Shown: piece after piece, positions 24,541 through 30,557 of the stretch | How the letters are laid out: each line of letters opens with the position of its first letter | Position numbering within the stretch: the first letter of the stretch is position 1 | From: CAKSIW01 sp045576435 | Lineage (GTDB): Bacteria; Bacillota; Clostridia; Monoglobales; Monoglobaceae | NCBI GenBank assembly: GCA_045576435.1 | Contig: JAZNGL010000131.1 | Location: 1 to 30,557, forward strand | Reading direction: 5' to 3' | DNA length: 30,557 bases | Program-made: the position numbers and the translations under genes | Notes under the pieces: model-generated | Seen by the model: only the letters and a program-made list of their open reading frames with translations | The model's database searches: none | What the model was told of the DNA's origin: nothing

Positions 24541-25461
24541 TTAATTCCTATACATTTTTTGCAAAAACTCCATCAAAAGCCCTTCACGAACGCCAATATC
24601 GGCGACAATAAGCTGAGGTGAATTAATCATTTTTTTGAGGCACATAAGAGAAATTAAACCACCAACCATAATGTCGGCACGATCTTTGCCTATGCCTGCC
24701 ATGTCTTTACGTTCGTCTATGGATGAATTCAAAATGCGATTGAAAAGAAAGTCGATGCGATTTGAAGAAATTTTGTGGCTCTCGATTAGCTGTTGTGTTT
24801 TATCGTTGCAGTCATATTTTGCTAAAGCTCTCAGGGTTCCGCCAAGGCCGATTATCGGGACATCTTTGACGTTTGATAGCCATTTAACATCCGAAAACAG
24901 AGAAGAAATCCATGCCTCTGCCTCTGAATAAGCAGAAATTGTTTCGCCGTGAGCAAAAAAACGCTCATATATGGCGCGAGAGCCAATGGGAATACTAACA
25001 CATTCCAAAGGAGATAAATTGCTGGATACGTTAATTAATTCCACGCTTCCACCGCCAATATCACAGATAATGCCACTCTTAATATTAAGAATTTCTTTTA
25101 CTGCAAGAAAATCAAGATAGGCTTCTTTTTCACCAGCGATAACCTCAACTTCAATTCCGGTTTTTTCTTTAACGAGGTTTAAAAACTCAATGCCGTTTTT
25201 TGCTTTGCGAACGGCGGCGGTTGCTACAGCTTTTATTTCGTTCACACACTCTTCTTTGATGATGGCACAATAATTTGATAATGCTGTTAAAACCCGTTCT
25301 TGTGCAGCACTTGTGAGCATGCAACTTTCACCCATGCCCTCACTCAATTTCACCATGATTCTGTGGTTATTCAATAATGTGTATGTTTTATAATCCGGAA
25401 CACTGAAAATGCTCATTCTGACAGAATTTGAGCCTAAATCTATAATCGCTATTTTTTTCAA
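24541..25461 (-). CDS. ppx: Exopolyphosphatase / Ppx-GppA phosphatase family protein
   Basis: A 306-residue protein of the ASKHA fold, short like the Firmicute and actinobacterial forms without the C-terminal HD region. The phosphate-1 motif IAIIDLGSNSVRM is at the N-terminus. ATAAVRKAKNG, the GEKEA motif and IICDIGGGSVEL follow, then GLGGTLRALAKY. It removes terminal phosphate from polyphosphate and/or pppGpp; the sequence does not decide between them. The start is TTG (25461) with AGGGTG 7 nt upstream. It is divergent from the 2-hydroxyacid dehydrogenase gene. Confidence 0.88.
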   Translation of the reverse strand: MKKIAIIDLGSNSVRMSIFSVPDYKTYTLLNNHRIMVKLSEGMGESCMLTSAAQERVLTALSNYCAIIKEECVNEIKAVATAAVRKAKNGIEFLNLVKEKTGIEVEVIAGEKEAYLDFLAVKEILNIKSGIICDIGGGSVELINVSSNLSPLECVSIPIGSRAIYERFFAHGETISAYSEAEAWISSLFSDVKWLSNVKDVPIIGLGGTLRALAKYDCNDKTQQLIESHKISSNRIDFLFNRILNSSIDERKDMAGIGKDRADIMVGGLISLMCLKKMINSPQLIVADIGVREGLLMEFLQKMYRN

Positions 25462-25479
25462 TCATAATCACCCTGAAAT

Positions 25480-25509
25480 ATTTTATCATAATTTCTGTTT
25501 GACAGTCAA
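25480..25509 (-). promoter_or_regulatory. Promoter of the ppx-TSUP unit
   Basis: Minus strand: -35 TTGACT (25504-25509), 18-nt spacer, -10 TAAAAT (25480-25485). The predicted leader is very short, about 12 nt, which fits the TTG start at 25461. Confidence 0.6.
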
Positions 25510-25567
25510 GGTTAAATATTGTCCTTTTGAAAAGAAAAAAAACTTGGAAAAACTTTCATCAAAAGTG

Positions 25568-25596
25568 TTGAAAATAAAAAAAATATATGTTACAAT
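25568..25596 (+). promoter_or_regulatory. Promoter of the 2-hydroxyacid dehydrogenase gene
   Basis: -35 TTGAAA (25568-25573), 17-nt spacer, -10 TACAAT (25591-25596). The leader to the ATG at 25644 is about 40 nt and contains GAAGGAAG as the ribosome binding site. Confidence 0.7.
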
Positions 25597-25643
25597 TACA
25601 AGAAATAGTTATAATTTAATGTAAATGAAAGAAGGAAGTAAAA

Positions 25644-26660
25644 ATGAGCAAGATATTTATTGAAATGCCATCTAACACATATGCAACAAACACTTTTTTC
25701 ACAGAACGTTCTTTGGAAAAGTTATCATCTTTAGGTGAGGTTACAAGAAATCCATATGACCGTCATCTGACTATTGATGAGCTCATTGAAATGGCTCAGG
25801 ATGCAGAAGTTATAGTTGGTGGCTGGGGAACTCCAAAGCTTGACCTTGAGCACTATAAAAAATTACCAAATCTTAAGCTTTATATGTACACTGCAGGTTC
25901 AATTGCTCCTGTTATTTCAGCTGACCTTGCAGAAACAGATTTACGTATTATCGGTGGTAATAATGTTTTTGCAAAATCTGTTGCAGAAGGTGCTCTTGCA
26001 TATATGTTAGTTTCGTTAAGAAATATTGAGGAATATTTAGGCGTGATGAGAGACGGCGGTTGGAAGAATGAAGACTATTTCAATCGTGGATTGCTTGGCA
26101 AAAAGGTTGGTATTGTTGGATTTGGAACTATTTCAAAATATCTTATGGATGCACTTAAATGGTTTGGCTGTGAAATTTTAATATATTCAGGATATATCAC
26201 AGACGAGGATGCTGCAAAATATAACGGAAGAGTTGCAACCCTTGAAGAAATCTTCTCAACATGTGACATTGTTTCACTTCATTCAACACTCACAGAGAGA
26301 ACAACAGGAATGATAACACGCGAACTTTTGTCAATGCTCAAGCCTGACGCATTGTTTGTTAATACCGCACGTGGACAGATTGTTGACGAGGAAGCTTTGT
26401 TTGAATTCTTGGTGGATGAGCGTTTCTTTGCGGCACTTGATGTATATAATGGCATGCCACAAGCGGACCATCCTGTTAGAAAGAAGAAAAACGTGTTCAT
26501 GATGCCACATATGGCAGGACCAACAATTGATGCGCGTGAATTGGTTACGCTTGAGCTTTGTGATGACCTTGCAAGATGGCAAAAGGGTGAAAAATTGCAG
26601 CATGAATTCTTTGCGGCAAATGTTTCAAGAATGACACAAGCACCTAAAAAGAAAAGTTAA
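25644..26660 (+). CDS. D-isomer-specific 2-hydroxyacid dehydrogenase family protein, atypical active site
   Basis: A 338-residue NAD(P)-dependent dehydrogenase fold. The Rossmann motif is GFGTIS (159-164), with Ser in place of the third Gly. The substrate-binding Arg243 (NTARGQIVDEE) and the His289 general acid (MMPHMAG) are present. The catalytic Glu, expected in the LDVxxxEP segment, aligns with Met271 (LDVYNGMP). The enzyme may therefore have altered chemistry or specificity, or the alignment may shift by a residue. It is expressed from its own promoter and is followed by a small Gfo/Idh/MocA gene, so it probably acts on a sugar acid or related 2-oxo acid. The substrate is not known. Confidence 0.85.
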   Translation: MSKIFIEMPSNTYATNTFFTERSLEKLSSLGEVTRNPYDRHLTIDELIEMAQDAEVIVGGWGTPKLDLEHYKKLPNLKLYMYTAGSIAPVISADLAETDLRIIGGNNVFAKSVAEGALAYMLVSLRNIEEYLGVMRDGGWKNEDYFNRGLLGKKVGIVGFGTISKYLMDALKWFGCEILIYSGYITDEDAAKYNGRVATLEEIFSTCDIVSLHSTLTERTTGMITRELLSMLKPDALFVNTARGQIVDEEALFEFLVDERFFAALDVYNGMPQADHPVRKKKNVFMMPHMAGPTIDARELVTLELCDDLARWQKGEKLQHEFFAANVSRMTQAPKKKS

Positions 26661-26692
26661 TAAAAGCTAAAATTCATTTTTTATGTGGTTTA

Positions 26693-26728
26693 AAAGGCAT
26701 TGGGACACAATTTTGTCGTGATGCCTTT
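26693..26728 (+). other. Imperfect hairpin between the dehydrogenase and Gfo/Idh genes
   Basis: AAAGGCAT (26693-26700) pairs with ATGCCTTT (26721-26728). The stem continues inward past one mismatch with GACA/TGTC. No T-run follows, only CACTTTAAT, so it is more like a processing or mRNA-stabilising element, or a leaky terminator that sets the expression ratio of the two genes. Confidence 0.5.
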
Positions 26729-26761
26729 CACTTTAATAAAAAGAAAATGGAGGATGTTCAT

Positions 26762-27628
26762 ATGTTAAGACTTGGCTTAATAGGCACGGATGGTGGAGCT
26801 AAAAATGGTCATTCACTTTTGGTGTCTAAAGTTATAAACAAAGAAAATGATTGGGATGCAAAGTTTGTTGCAGTTTATGGTGAGAACCAAGATGAAACAA
26901 AGGACCTTGCAGAAGTTGTGGGTATTGATTTTATTGCATCGGATGTCACAGAAATGCTTGATAAGGTTGATGCGGTGTTTGTTATGTTCCGTGATGGAAG
27001 CAAACATTTAAGATATGCAAAACCATTCCTCGAAAAAGGTATCCCTTTGTTTATTGATAAACCATATGTTTGTTCAATGGAGGATGTTGAAGAATTTCTT
27101 GCTCTTGCGAAAGAACATAAGTGCATATTGGGTGGAGGAAGCTCGCTTAGATATTGCTCATGCGTGCAAAAGGTGAAAGAAGAGGTTGGAAAGGCAACAA
27201 AAATTTTCTCCGGTACTGTTGCATATCCTCAGCATGCTGAAAGCCCTTATTGCGGAGTGCATTTTTATTCACACCATGTTATTGAGCCAATGATTGAGGC
27301 GTTTGGCCATGATGTTAAAGCGATTAACATAACACAATCAGGCGACAAACTTATTGGTGTTGCGCTCTATGAAGATTTCCCTGTTGCTTTGATTGGAGCA
27401 TGCCATCAGGCAGATATTTATGTGGGAGCTTATTTGCAGCGCTCTGATTTTCTTCATGAAAAATTTGATCAAAGTAATTCGAGTGAACTCTTGTATAAGG
27501 ATTTTCTCAACTGTGTAAAAAAGGGTGAGCAATGTTTGGATTATGACCATATTTATGCAACGGTTAAGATTAGCTGTGCAATGGAGGAGTCAATCAAGAA
27601 AAAAGGATTGGTTGAAATTGAATGGTAA
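26762..27628 (+). CDS. Gfo/Idh/MocA family oxidoreductase, short form
   Basis: A 288-residue protein with an N-terminal Rossmann fold (LRLGLIGTDGGAKNGHS; the usual GxGxxG is altered to GTDGGAKNG) and the DKP variant (99-101) of the EKP motif. A shortened C-terminal domain has HFYSHHVIEPMIEAFG, where family members place the active-site His. Family members are usually 330-430 residues. The ATG at 26762 is chosen because GGAGG lies 8 nt upstream; an ATG at 26747 overlaps that site. It is in an apparent operon with the preceding dehydrogenase and ends before the strong terminator at 27762. It is probably a sugar or polyol dehydrogenase. The substrate is unknown. Confidence 0.85.
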   Translation: MLRLGLIGTDGGAKNGHSLLVSKVINKENDWDAKFVAVYGENQDETKDLAEVVGIDFIASDVTEMLDKVDAVFVMFRDGSKHLRYAKPFLEKGIPLFIDKPYVCSMEDVEEFLALAKEHKCILGGGSSLRYCSCVQKVKEEVGKATKIFSGTVAYPQHAESPYCGVHFYSHHVIEPMIEAFGHDVKAINITQSGDKLIGVALYEDFPVALIGACHQADIYVGAYLQRSDFLHEKFDQSNSSELLYKDFLNCVKKGEQCLDYDHIYATVKISCAMEESIKKKGLVEIEW

Positions 27629-27761
27629 AATCTTGGGACGAATTGCAATATTGAGTAAACATCTATATGAGATGTCGGTGCTAGTTGCAAAAACATTTGG
27701 ATAGGCGATGCATATGCACTTAATATTGAAAGTGGTTTCGGGATTAAGAACAAAAATTAAA
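27629..27761 (+). other. Unexplained stretch between the Gfo/Idh gene and its terminator
   Basis: About 130 nt without an intact gene. One plus frame (27671-27760) is open for 29 codons without a start, reading DVGASCKNIWIGDAYALNIE and on to a TAA. It looks protein-like and could be the last remnant of a decayed gene. The family was not recognised, and chance cannot be excluded. Confidence 0.25.
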
Positions 27762-27801
27762 AGACAAGCCCGAGGGAGTTTCCTCAGGCTTGTCTTTTTT
27801 T
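27762..27801 (+). terminator. Rho-independent terminator
   Basis: AGACAAGCC pairs with GGCTTGTCT (9 bp). One C/A mismatch and an inner GAGG/CCTC helix follow, with a GAGTTT loop and then a run of T residues. It ends the dehydrogenase-Gfo/Idh transcript and marks the edge of the accessory region. Confidence 0.92.
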
Positions 27802-27893
27802 AAGAATTACTATTATTTGTGTTTTTGGTTGGCCGTTCATTAAAAATTCCATAGCCACGCGTGGGGTCATTGATAAAACGTGCGTTACGGCTC

Positions 27894-28165
27894 CTATGAG
27901 TTTGCCAAGGAAAGTGCTTTGATTGATACATAACTCAAACAAATACTAATAACACTGTAAAAACACGCTGTCATGACAGAAAACAAAGAAATCTGTATGT
28001 GTGCCTTATTAGTGCAAAAAGCACAATCAATCCAAAAACAGATGTATATAACGTAAATTTCAATGCAGAACTAAGACTACTGCCTTCTTCTTTTCTAAAG
28101 CTGTCATTAAATATAAACTGAAAAGAAAACATAACGGCAACAACAAGAATCATAAGAATATACAT
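27894..28165 (-). pseudogene. Frameshifted, truncated DMT/EamA-like transporter
   Basis: Minus strand. The first 50 or so residues, from the ATG at 28165 (MYILMILVVAVMFSFQFIFN), look like the start of a drug/metabolite transporter (EamA-like) with two membrane segments. Near 28010-28020 the sense shifts to another frame, which continues with NKAHIQISLFSVMTACFYSV and SYVSIKALSLANS, then stops at 27894-27896. The SIKALSLANS stretch is typical of where such transporters enter a new helix. The remaining 200 or so residues are gone. The segment before the start (R1 repeat) still has a promoter. A stretch further down (to about 27802) has open frames that were not recognised. Confidence 0.6.
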
Positions 28166-28178
28166 TTACTTTCCACAT

Positions 28179-28283
28179 CCGTTCAATTTTCTCTATCCTA
28201 ATACATTAATTTTTATCGTCAATGGATATTTACGCATATTTGTGGAAAATAGGTTGAATTGCATTGACAATATTAGTTTTTAT
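28179..28283. repeat. Duplicated regulatory segment, copy R1
   Basis: About 105 bp that align with 29584-29691 at roughly 88% identity (hand count: 10 substitutions, 3 single-base gaps), in direct orientation. Shared core: GCATTGACAATATTAGTTTT and TTTGTGGAAAATAG. It lies upstream of the broken transporter. At its other end it reaches the stop codon of the oxidoreductase gene at 28280. It is most likely a control region bound by the AraC-type regulator. Confidence 0.85.
28195..28222 (-). promoter_or_regulatory. Promoter of the broken transporter, within R1
   Basis: Minus strand: -35 TTGACG (28217-28222), 16-nt spacer, -10 TAGGAT (28195-28200). It occupies the same place in R1 as the oxidoreductase promoter does in R2, but is further from consensus. 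Confidence 0.5.
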
Positions 28284-29572
28284 ACTATTCCATGTTTAAA
28301 TGCCATTGCCCTATAATTGCCATCTTCCTTTTTGCATTCATCTTCCCACAGCTTTTTCATATGCTCATATACGGAATCATCTATTTCTGGCGTTCCTTTT
28401 GAGAATGTCGGCAGAAGCATATCCCCTGCAGTTTTAGAATCTGTGCATGCAGTATCATTTCTCCATAGCTCTCTGACAGCCTTGTCACGAAGATTAGGGA
28501 TTTCCTTGCTTACACCACCATCTAAAATTGAACGATATGCAAACATTCCGGGCAAGAACATATCCAAAGCCTCATAAACATCTACGATATCAGCATCAGG
28601 ATTGCCTATGATTTTTTGAACAAAGTGATACATTGAATAGAAATCCGAGCCACTATGTCCAAACTCTTCCAGCTTATCACCAGTATCAAATGTTGGATTA
28701 TAGCTTTCAAGCTTTTCTTCGCCGTATTCTCCAGGGAAATTATCATAATTCACATAAATTTTACTGACTTTGCCATCCTTAGCATCTTCTCTGCTGCTTT
28801 CCATTCTTCCCTTTGAACCATACACGGAATACCAAACCGAATTCTTATATAAGCCTCCATGAATACTTTTTATGATACCACCGTTTTCAAGGGTTACCAT
28901 TTCTATTCCAAAGCTTCCGCTTTTTGCTCCTGTGCGGAGGTTTCTTTCGTTTTTTGTTCCCTCAAATCCGATTACAGAAATCGGTCGCAATCCGGTAATA
29001 TGAATAATTGGACCTAATGAATGTGTGCAATAAAAGGTAGAGTACGAATTGTTGCGCCAGTGGTCTTTTTCACCCTGTGTAAGACTTGGCCACATAGGCT
29101 CACAGTTATGAATATATTCACCTTCTCCGTATTCAAATTCTCCTATTTTATTTTGCTCATACAACTTTTTCATTTCATAAGGTGCGGGCATATAGCAGTA
29201 ATTTTCGCCAAAAGCATAAATCATTCCGGTTTCTTCAACTGCTTCAACTAGTTCAACCGTCTCTTTCATTGTCTGCACCGGTGAAACCTCTGAGAAAACA
29301 TGTTTTCCATGCTTCATAGCTTTTATTGCAAAGGGGGCATGTTCATTTGCATAATTTGCAAGAACAACCGCATCCATATCATGTCTTATAAAGTCTTCAA
29401 AATTGTCATAAAATGCAATATTTAAGCCTTCTGCGTTTTTGCGTTGTGCTTGAAGTGCATTAGGGTTTTTATCACAAATAGCTACAATTTCTACATTATC
29501 AGCTTTTTTACAAAAGTTAATCATACTTATGCCACGATAAGCACCCATTACACCAATTTTTACTTTTTCCAT
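28280..29572 (-). CDS. Gfo/Idh/MocA family oxidoreductase, 430 residues
   Basis: A full-length family member with an N-terminal Rossmann fold (VKIGVMGAYRGISM, a variant of GxGxxG), an Asp after the second strand (AICDKNP) for nucleotide binding and SEVSP (94-98) in place of the EKP motif. A long C-terminal alpha/beta domain includes THSLGPIIHITGLRP, which may carry the active-site His. Length and the SEV motif resemble the glycosidase-like NAD-dependent members (such as GH109) as well as sugar dehydrogenases, so the activity is open. GGAGG lies 8 nt before the start. It is divergent from the AraC gene and shares the R2 control region with it. The stop codon overlaps the edge of R1. Confidence 0.88.
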   Translation of the reverse strand: MEKVKIGVMGAYRGISMINFCKKADNVEIVAICDKNPNALQAQRKNAEGLNIAFYDNFEDFIRHDMDAVVLANYANEHAPFAIKAMKHGKHVFSEVSPVQTMKETVELVEAVEETGMIYAFGENYCYMPAPYEMKKLYEQNKIGEFEYGEGEYIHNCEPMWPSLTQGEKDHWRNNSYSTFYCTHSLGPIIHITGLRPISVIGFEGTKNERNLRTGAKSGSFGIEMVTLENGGIIKSIHGGLYKNSVWYSVYGSKGRMESSREDAKDGKVSKIYVNYDNFPGEYGEEKLESYNPTFDTGDKLEEFGHSGSDFYSMYHFVQKIIGNPDADIVDVYEALDMFLPGMFAYRSILDGGVSKEIPNLRDKAVRELWRNDTACTDSKTAGDMLLPTFSKGTPEIDDSVYEHMKKLWEDECKKEDGNYRAMAFKHGIV

Positions 29573-29583
29573 AACAACTACCT

Positions 29584-29691
29584 CCGTTCAATTTTTTTCT
29601 ATTCTAGCACATTGAATTTTTATGGTCAATGGATATTTTACGCATGTTTGTGGAAAATAGTTCGAACTGCATTGACAATATTAGTTTTCAT
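29584..29691. repeat. Duplicated regulatory segment, copy R2, divergent control region
   Basis: The second copy of the roughly 105-bp segment, between the oxidoreductase and the AraC gene. It holds the minus promoter and the -35 of the plus promoter. Unlike R1, it contains a perfect AGTTCGAACT palindrome (29659-29668). The conserved part between the two promoters is the best candidate for AraC binding. Confidence 0.85.
29601..29629 (-). promoter_or_regulatory. Promoter of the 430-residue oxidoreductase gene
   Basis: Minus strand: -35 TTGACC (29624-29629), 17-nt spacer, -10 TAGAAT (29601-29606), within R2. Confidence 0.7.
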
Positions 29692-29700
29692 GATTATAAT
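29672..29700 (+). promoter_or_regulatory. Promoter of the AraC-type gene
   Basis: -35 TTGACA (29672-29677), 17-nt spacer, -10 TATAAT (29695-29700), both perfect. The -35 lies in R2. The matching -35 is kept in R1, but there the position of the -10 reads ATTCCA, so R1 has no plus-strand promoter. Confidence 0.8.
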
Positions 29701-29722
29701 ATCTTAAAAAGGAGGGGTTTTT

Positions 29723-30531
29723 ATGGAAGAACCTATATGTCATTTTGTTCCTTATCATCAAGACTATCATTCTATACATACCATAAATTATGTTTTAGAA
29801 ATCGAACAACAACCATATTCTTTGCCGAAGCCACAGTCAGTATATAAGATGCATTTTGTGTGTAGTGGCAAAGGTTATCTTCATACAGAAAAACACACAC
29901 ATCAGCTTTCTTTCGGCGACATGTTTTTCACCTTTCCTGCTGTTCCGTTTTGTATAGAGTCTGAAGAGAACTTTGCCTATATGTATATCAGTTTTTTAGG
30001 TTCCAGAGCGAATATGATTATGGATAACCTGAAAATTTCACCACAAAATTATCTTTTTCACGGTTGTCAGGAAATTTATGAATTTTGGAAGAAAGGATTG
30101 AAAGCGCATTCTGACATGACTGACTTGATTTCGGAAAGTATCTTGCTATACTCCTTTTTCTTTCTTGGCGAAAAAATTATTCCTCTAATCCAAAAAAATC
30201 ATCTGAACGACGACATATCACTAAAAATAAAAAAATACATTGATGATAACTTTTCAAAACCAAAACTCACATTGGATTTTATCAGCAAAGAGCTTTCGTA
30301 TAGTCCGAAATACATATCGTCTGCTTTTAAAAAACGATTCAATCTTGGTATTATTGAGTATTTAAATATCATAAGAATTCAAAACGCCTGCACTATGATG
30401 CAACAGGGATTTTAAGTGTTTCCAACATATCAAGTCTGTGTGGATATGCAGACGCACAGTATTTTTCTAAGGTATTCAAGAAAAAAATGGGTATGTCACC
30501 AAAAGCATATATAAAATCAATTGCACATTGA
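29723..30531 (+). pseudogene. AraC-family regulator with a frameshift in the DNA-binding domain
   Basis: A cupin-type sensor half (about residues 1-130, with FVCSGKGYLHTEKHTHQLSF) is followed by an AraC DNA-binding domain. The first helix-turn-helix (LTLDFISKELSYSPKYISSA) is intact. The frame then stops at 30413-30415 (230 residues). The second helix-turn-helix and the family signature lie in the next frame from 30409 to 30531 (ILSVSNISSLCGYADAQYFS, then KVFKKKMGMSPKAYIKS). One base missing after GG at about 30408 would explain it. The gene may be inactivated, or the base call may be wrong. AGGAGGGG lies before the start at 29723. It probably controls the divergent oxidoreductase through R2. 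Confidence 0.85.
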
Positions 30532-30557
30532 TTTATGCAAAAAACAAAAACAGGATA

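Noticed and set aside
27553..27753. 66-codon minus-strand frame across the end of the small Gfo/Idh gene
   Set aside because: It is mostly antisense to the coding gene and has no ribosome binding site or family resemblance.
27780..27935. A minus-strand frame reading through the terminator region (GKLIGAVTHVLSM, then MEFLMNG)
   Set aside because: It has no start or ribosome binding site, runs through the terminator palindrome and could not be assigned. It may be decayed sequence but is not supported as a gene.
28179..29691. Repeats R1/R2 as ends of an insertion sequence or composite transposon
   Set aside because: They are direct, carry promoters in matching positions, have no terminal inverted ends or transposase, and enclose only a metabolic gene.

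Overview
The window comes from a low-GC Clostridia-type Firmicute. This is inferred from AT-rich codon use, strong AGGAGG-type ribosome binding sites, consensus TTGACA/TATAAT promoters with 17-nt spacers, a PyrK-dependent (type 1B) dihydroorotate dehydrogenase, a Bacillus-type aspartokinase and Clostridia-like membrane proteins. No tRNA, rRNA, insertion sequence, CRISPR array or phage gene was seen.

Layout. (1) 97-2309: a LysR-type regulator, divergent from the two-gene malonate transporter madLM, which ends at a strong terminator. (2) 2336-16206: one long co-directional cluster, pyrC-carB-pyrK-pyrD-pyrF-pyrE-pyrB-pyrI, continuing without a visible break into metF, a stand-alone methionine synthase activation protein, a shortened metH and dus. 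It makes UMP de novo (apart from the CarA glutaminase, which is missing) and then provides methyl-THF-dependent methionine synthesis. (3) 16283-19755: hom-thrB-lysC, the aspartate-to-phosphohomoserine branch, with its own promoter and a strong terminator. lysC has an internal ribosome binding site placed to make a separate regulatory subunit.

(4) 19766-25509, minus strand: a YtvI/AI-2E-type membrane protein; the RNase P RNA gene (rnpB) packed against serA; serC-serA for serine synthesis; two half-size TSUP (TauE/SafE) proteins; and an exopolyphosphatase. (5) 25568-27801, plus strand: an unusual 2-hydroxyacid dehydrogenase and a small Gfo/Idh/MocA protein, ended by a strong terminator.

(6) 27802-30557: an accessory-looking region. 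It has a frameshifted and truncated DMT/EamA-like transporter, a 430-residue Gfo/Idh/MocA oxidoreductase and a divergent AraC regulator that is frameshifted inside its DNA-binding domain. A regulatory segment of about 105 bp occurs twice here, once before the broken transporter and once between the oxidoreductase and the AraC gene. It looks like a small sugar-responsive regulon that is partly decayed.

The core biosynthetic genes link up: serine supplies one-carbon units to MetF/MetH, and homoserine is the shared precursor of threonine and methionine. The observations most worth checking are the duplicated control region with the broken AraC and transporter genes, the split methionine synthase with a cysteine cluster on its activation protein, the internal start in lysC, the paired half-size TSUP proteins, and the 2-hydroxyacid dehydrogenase lacking its expected catalytic Glu.
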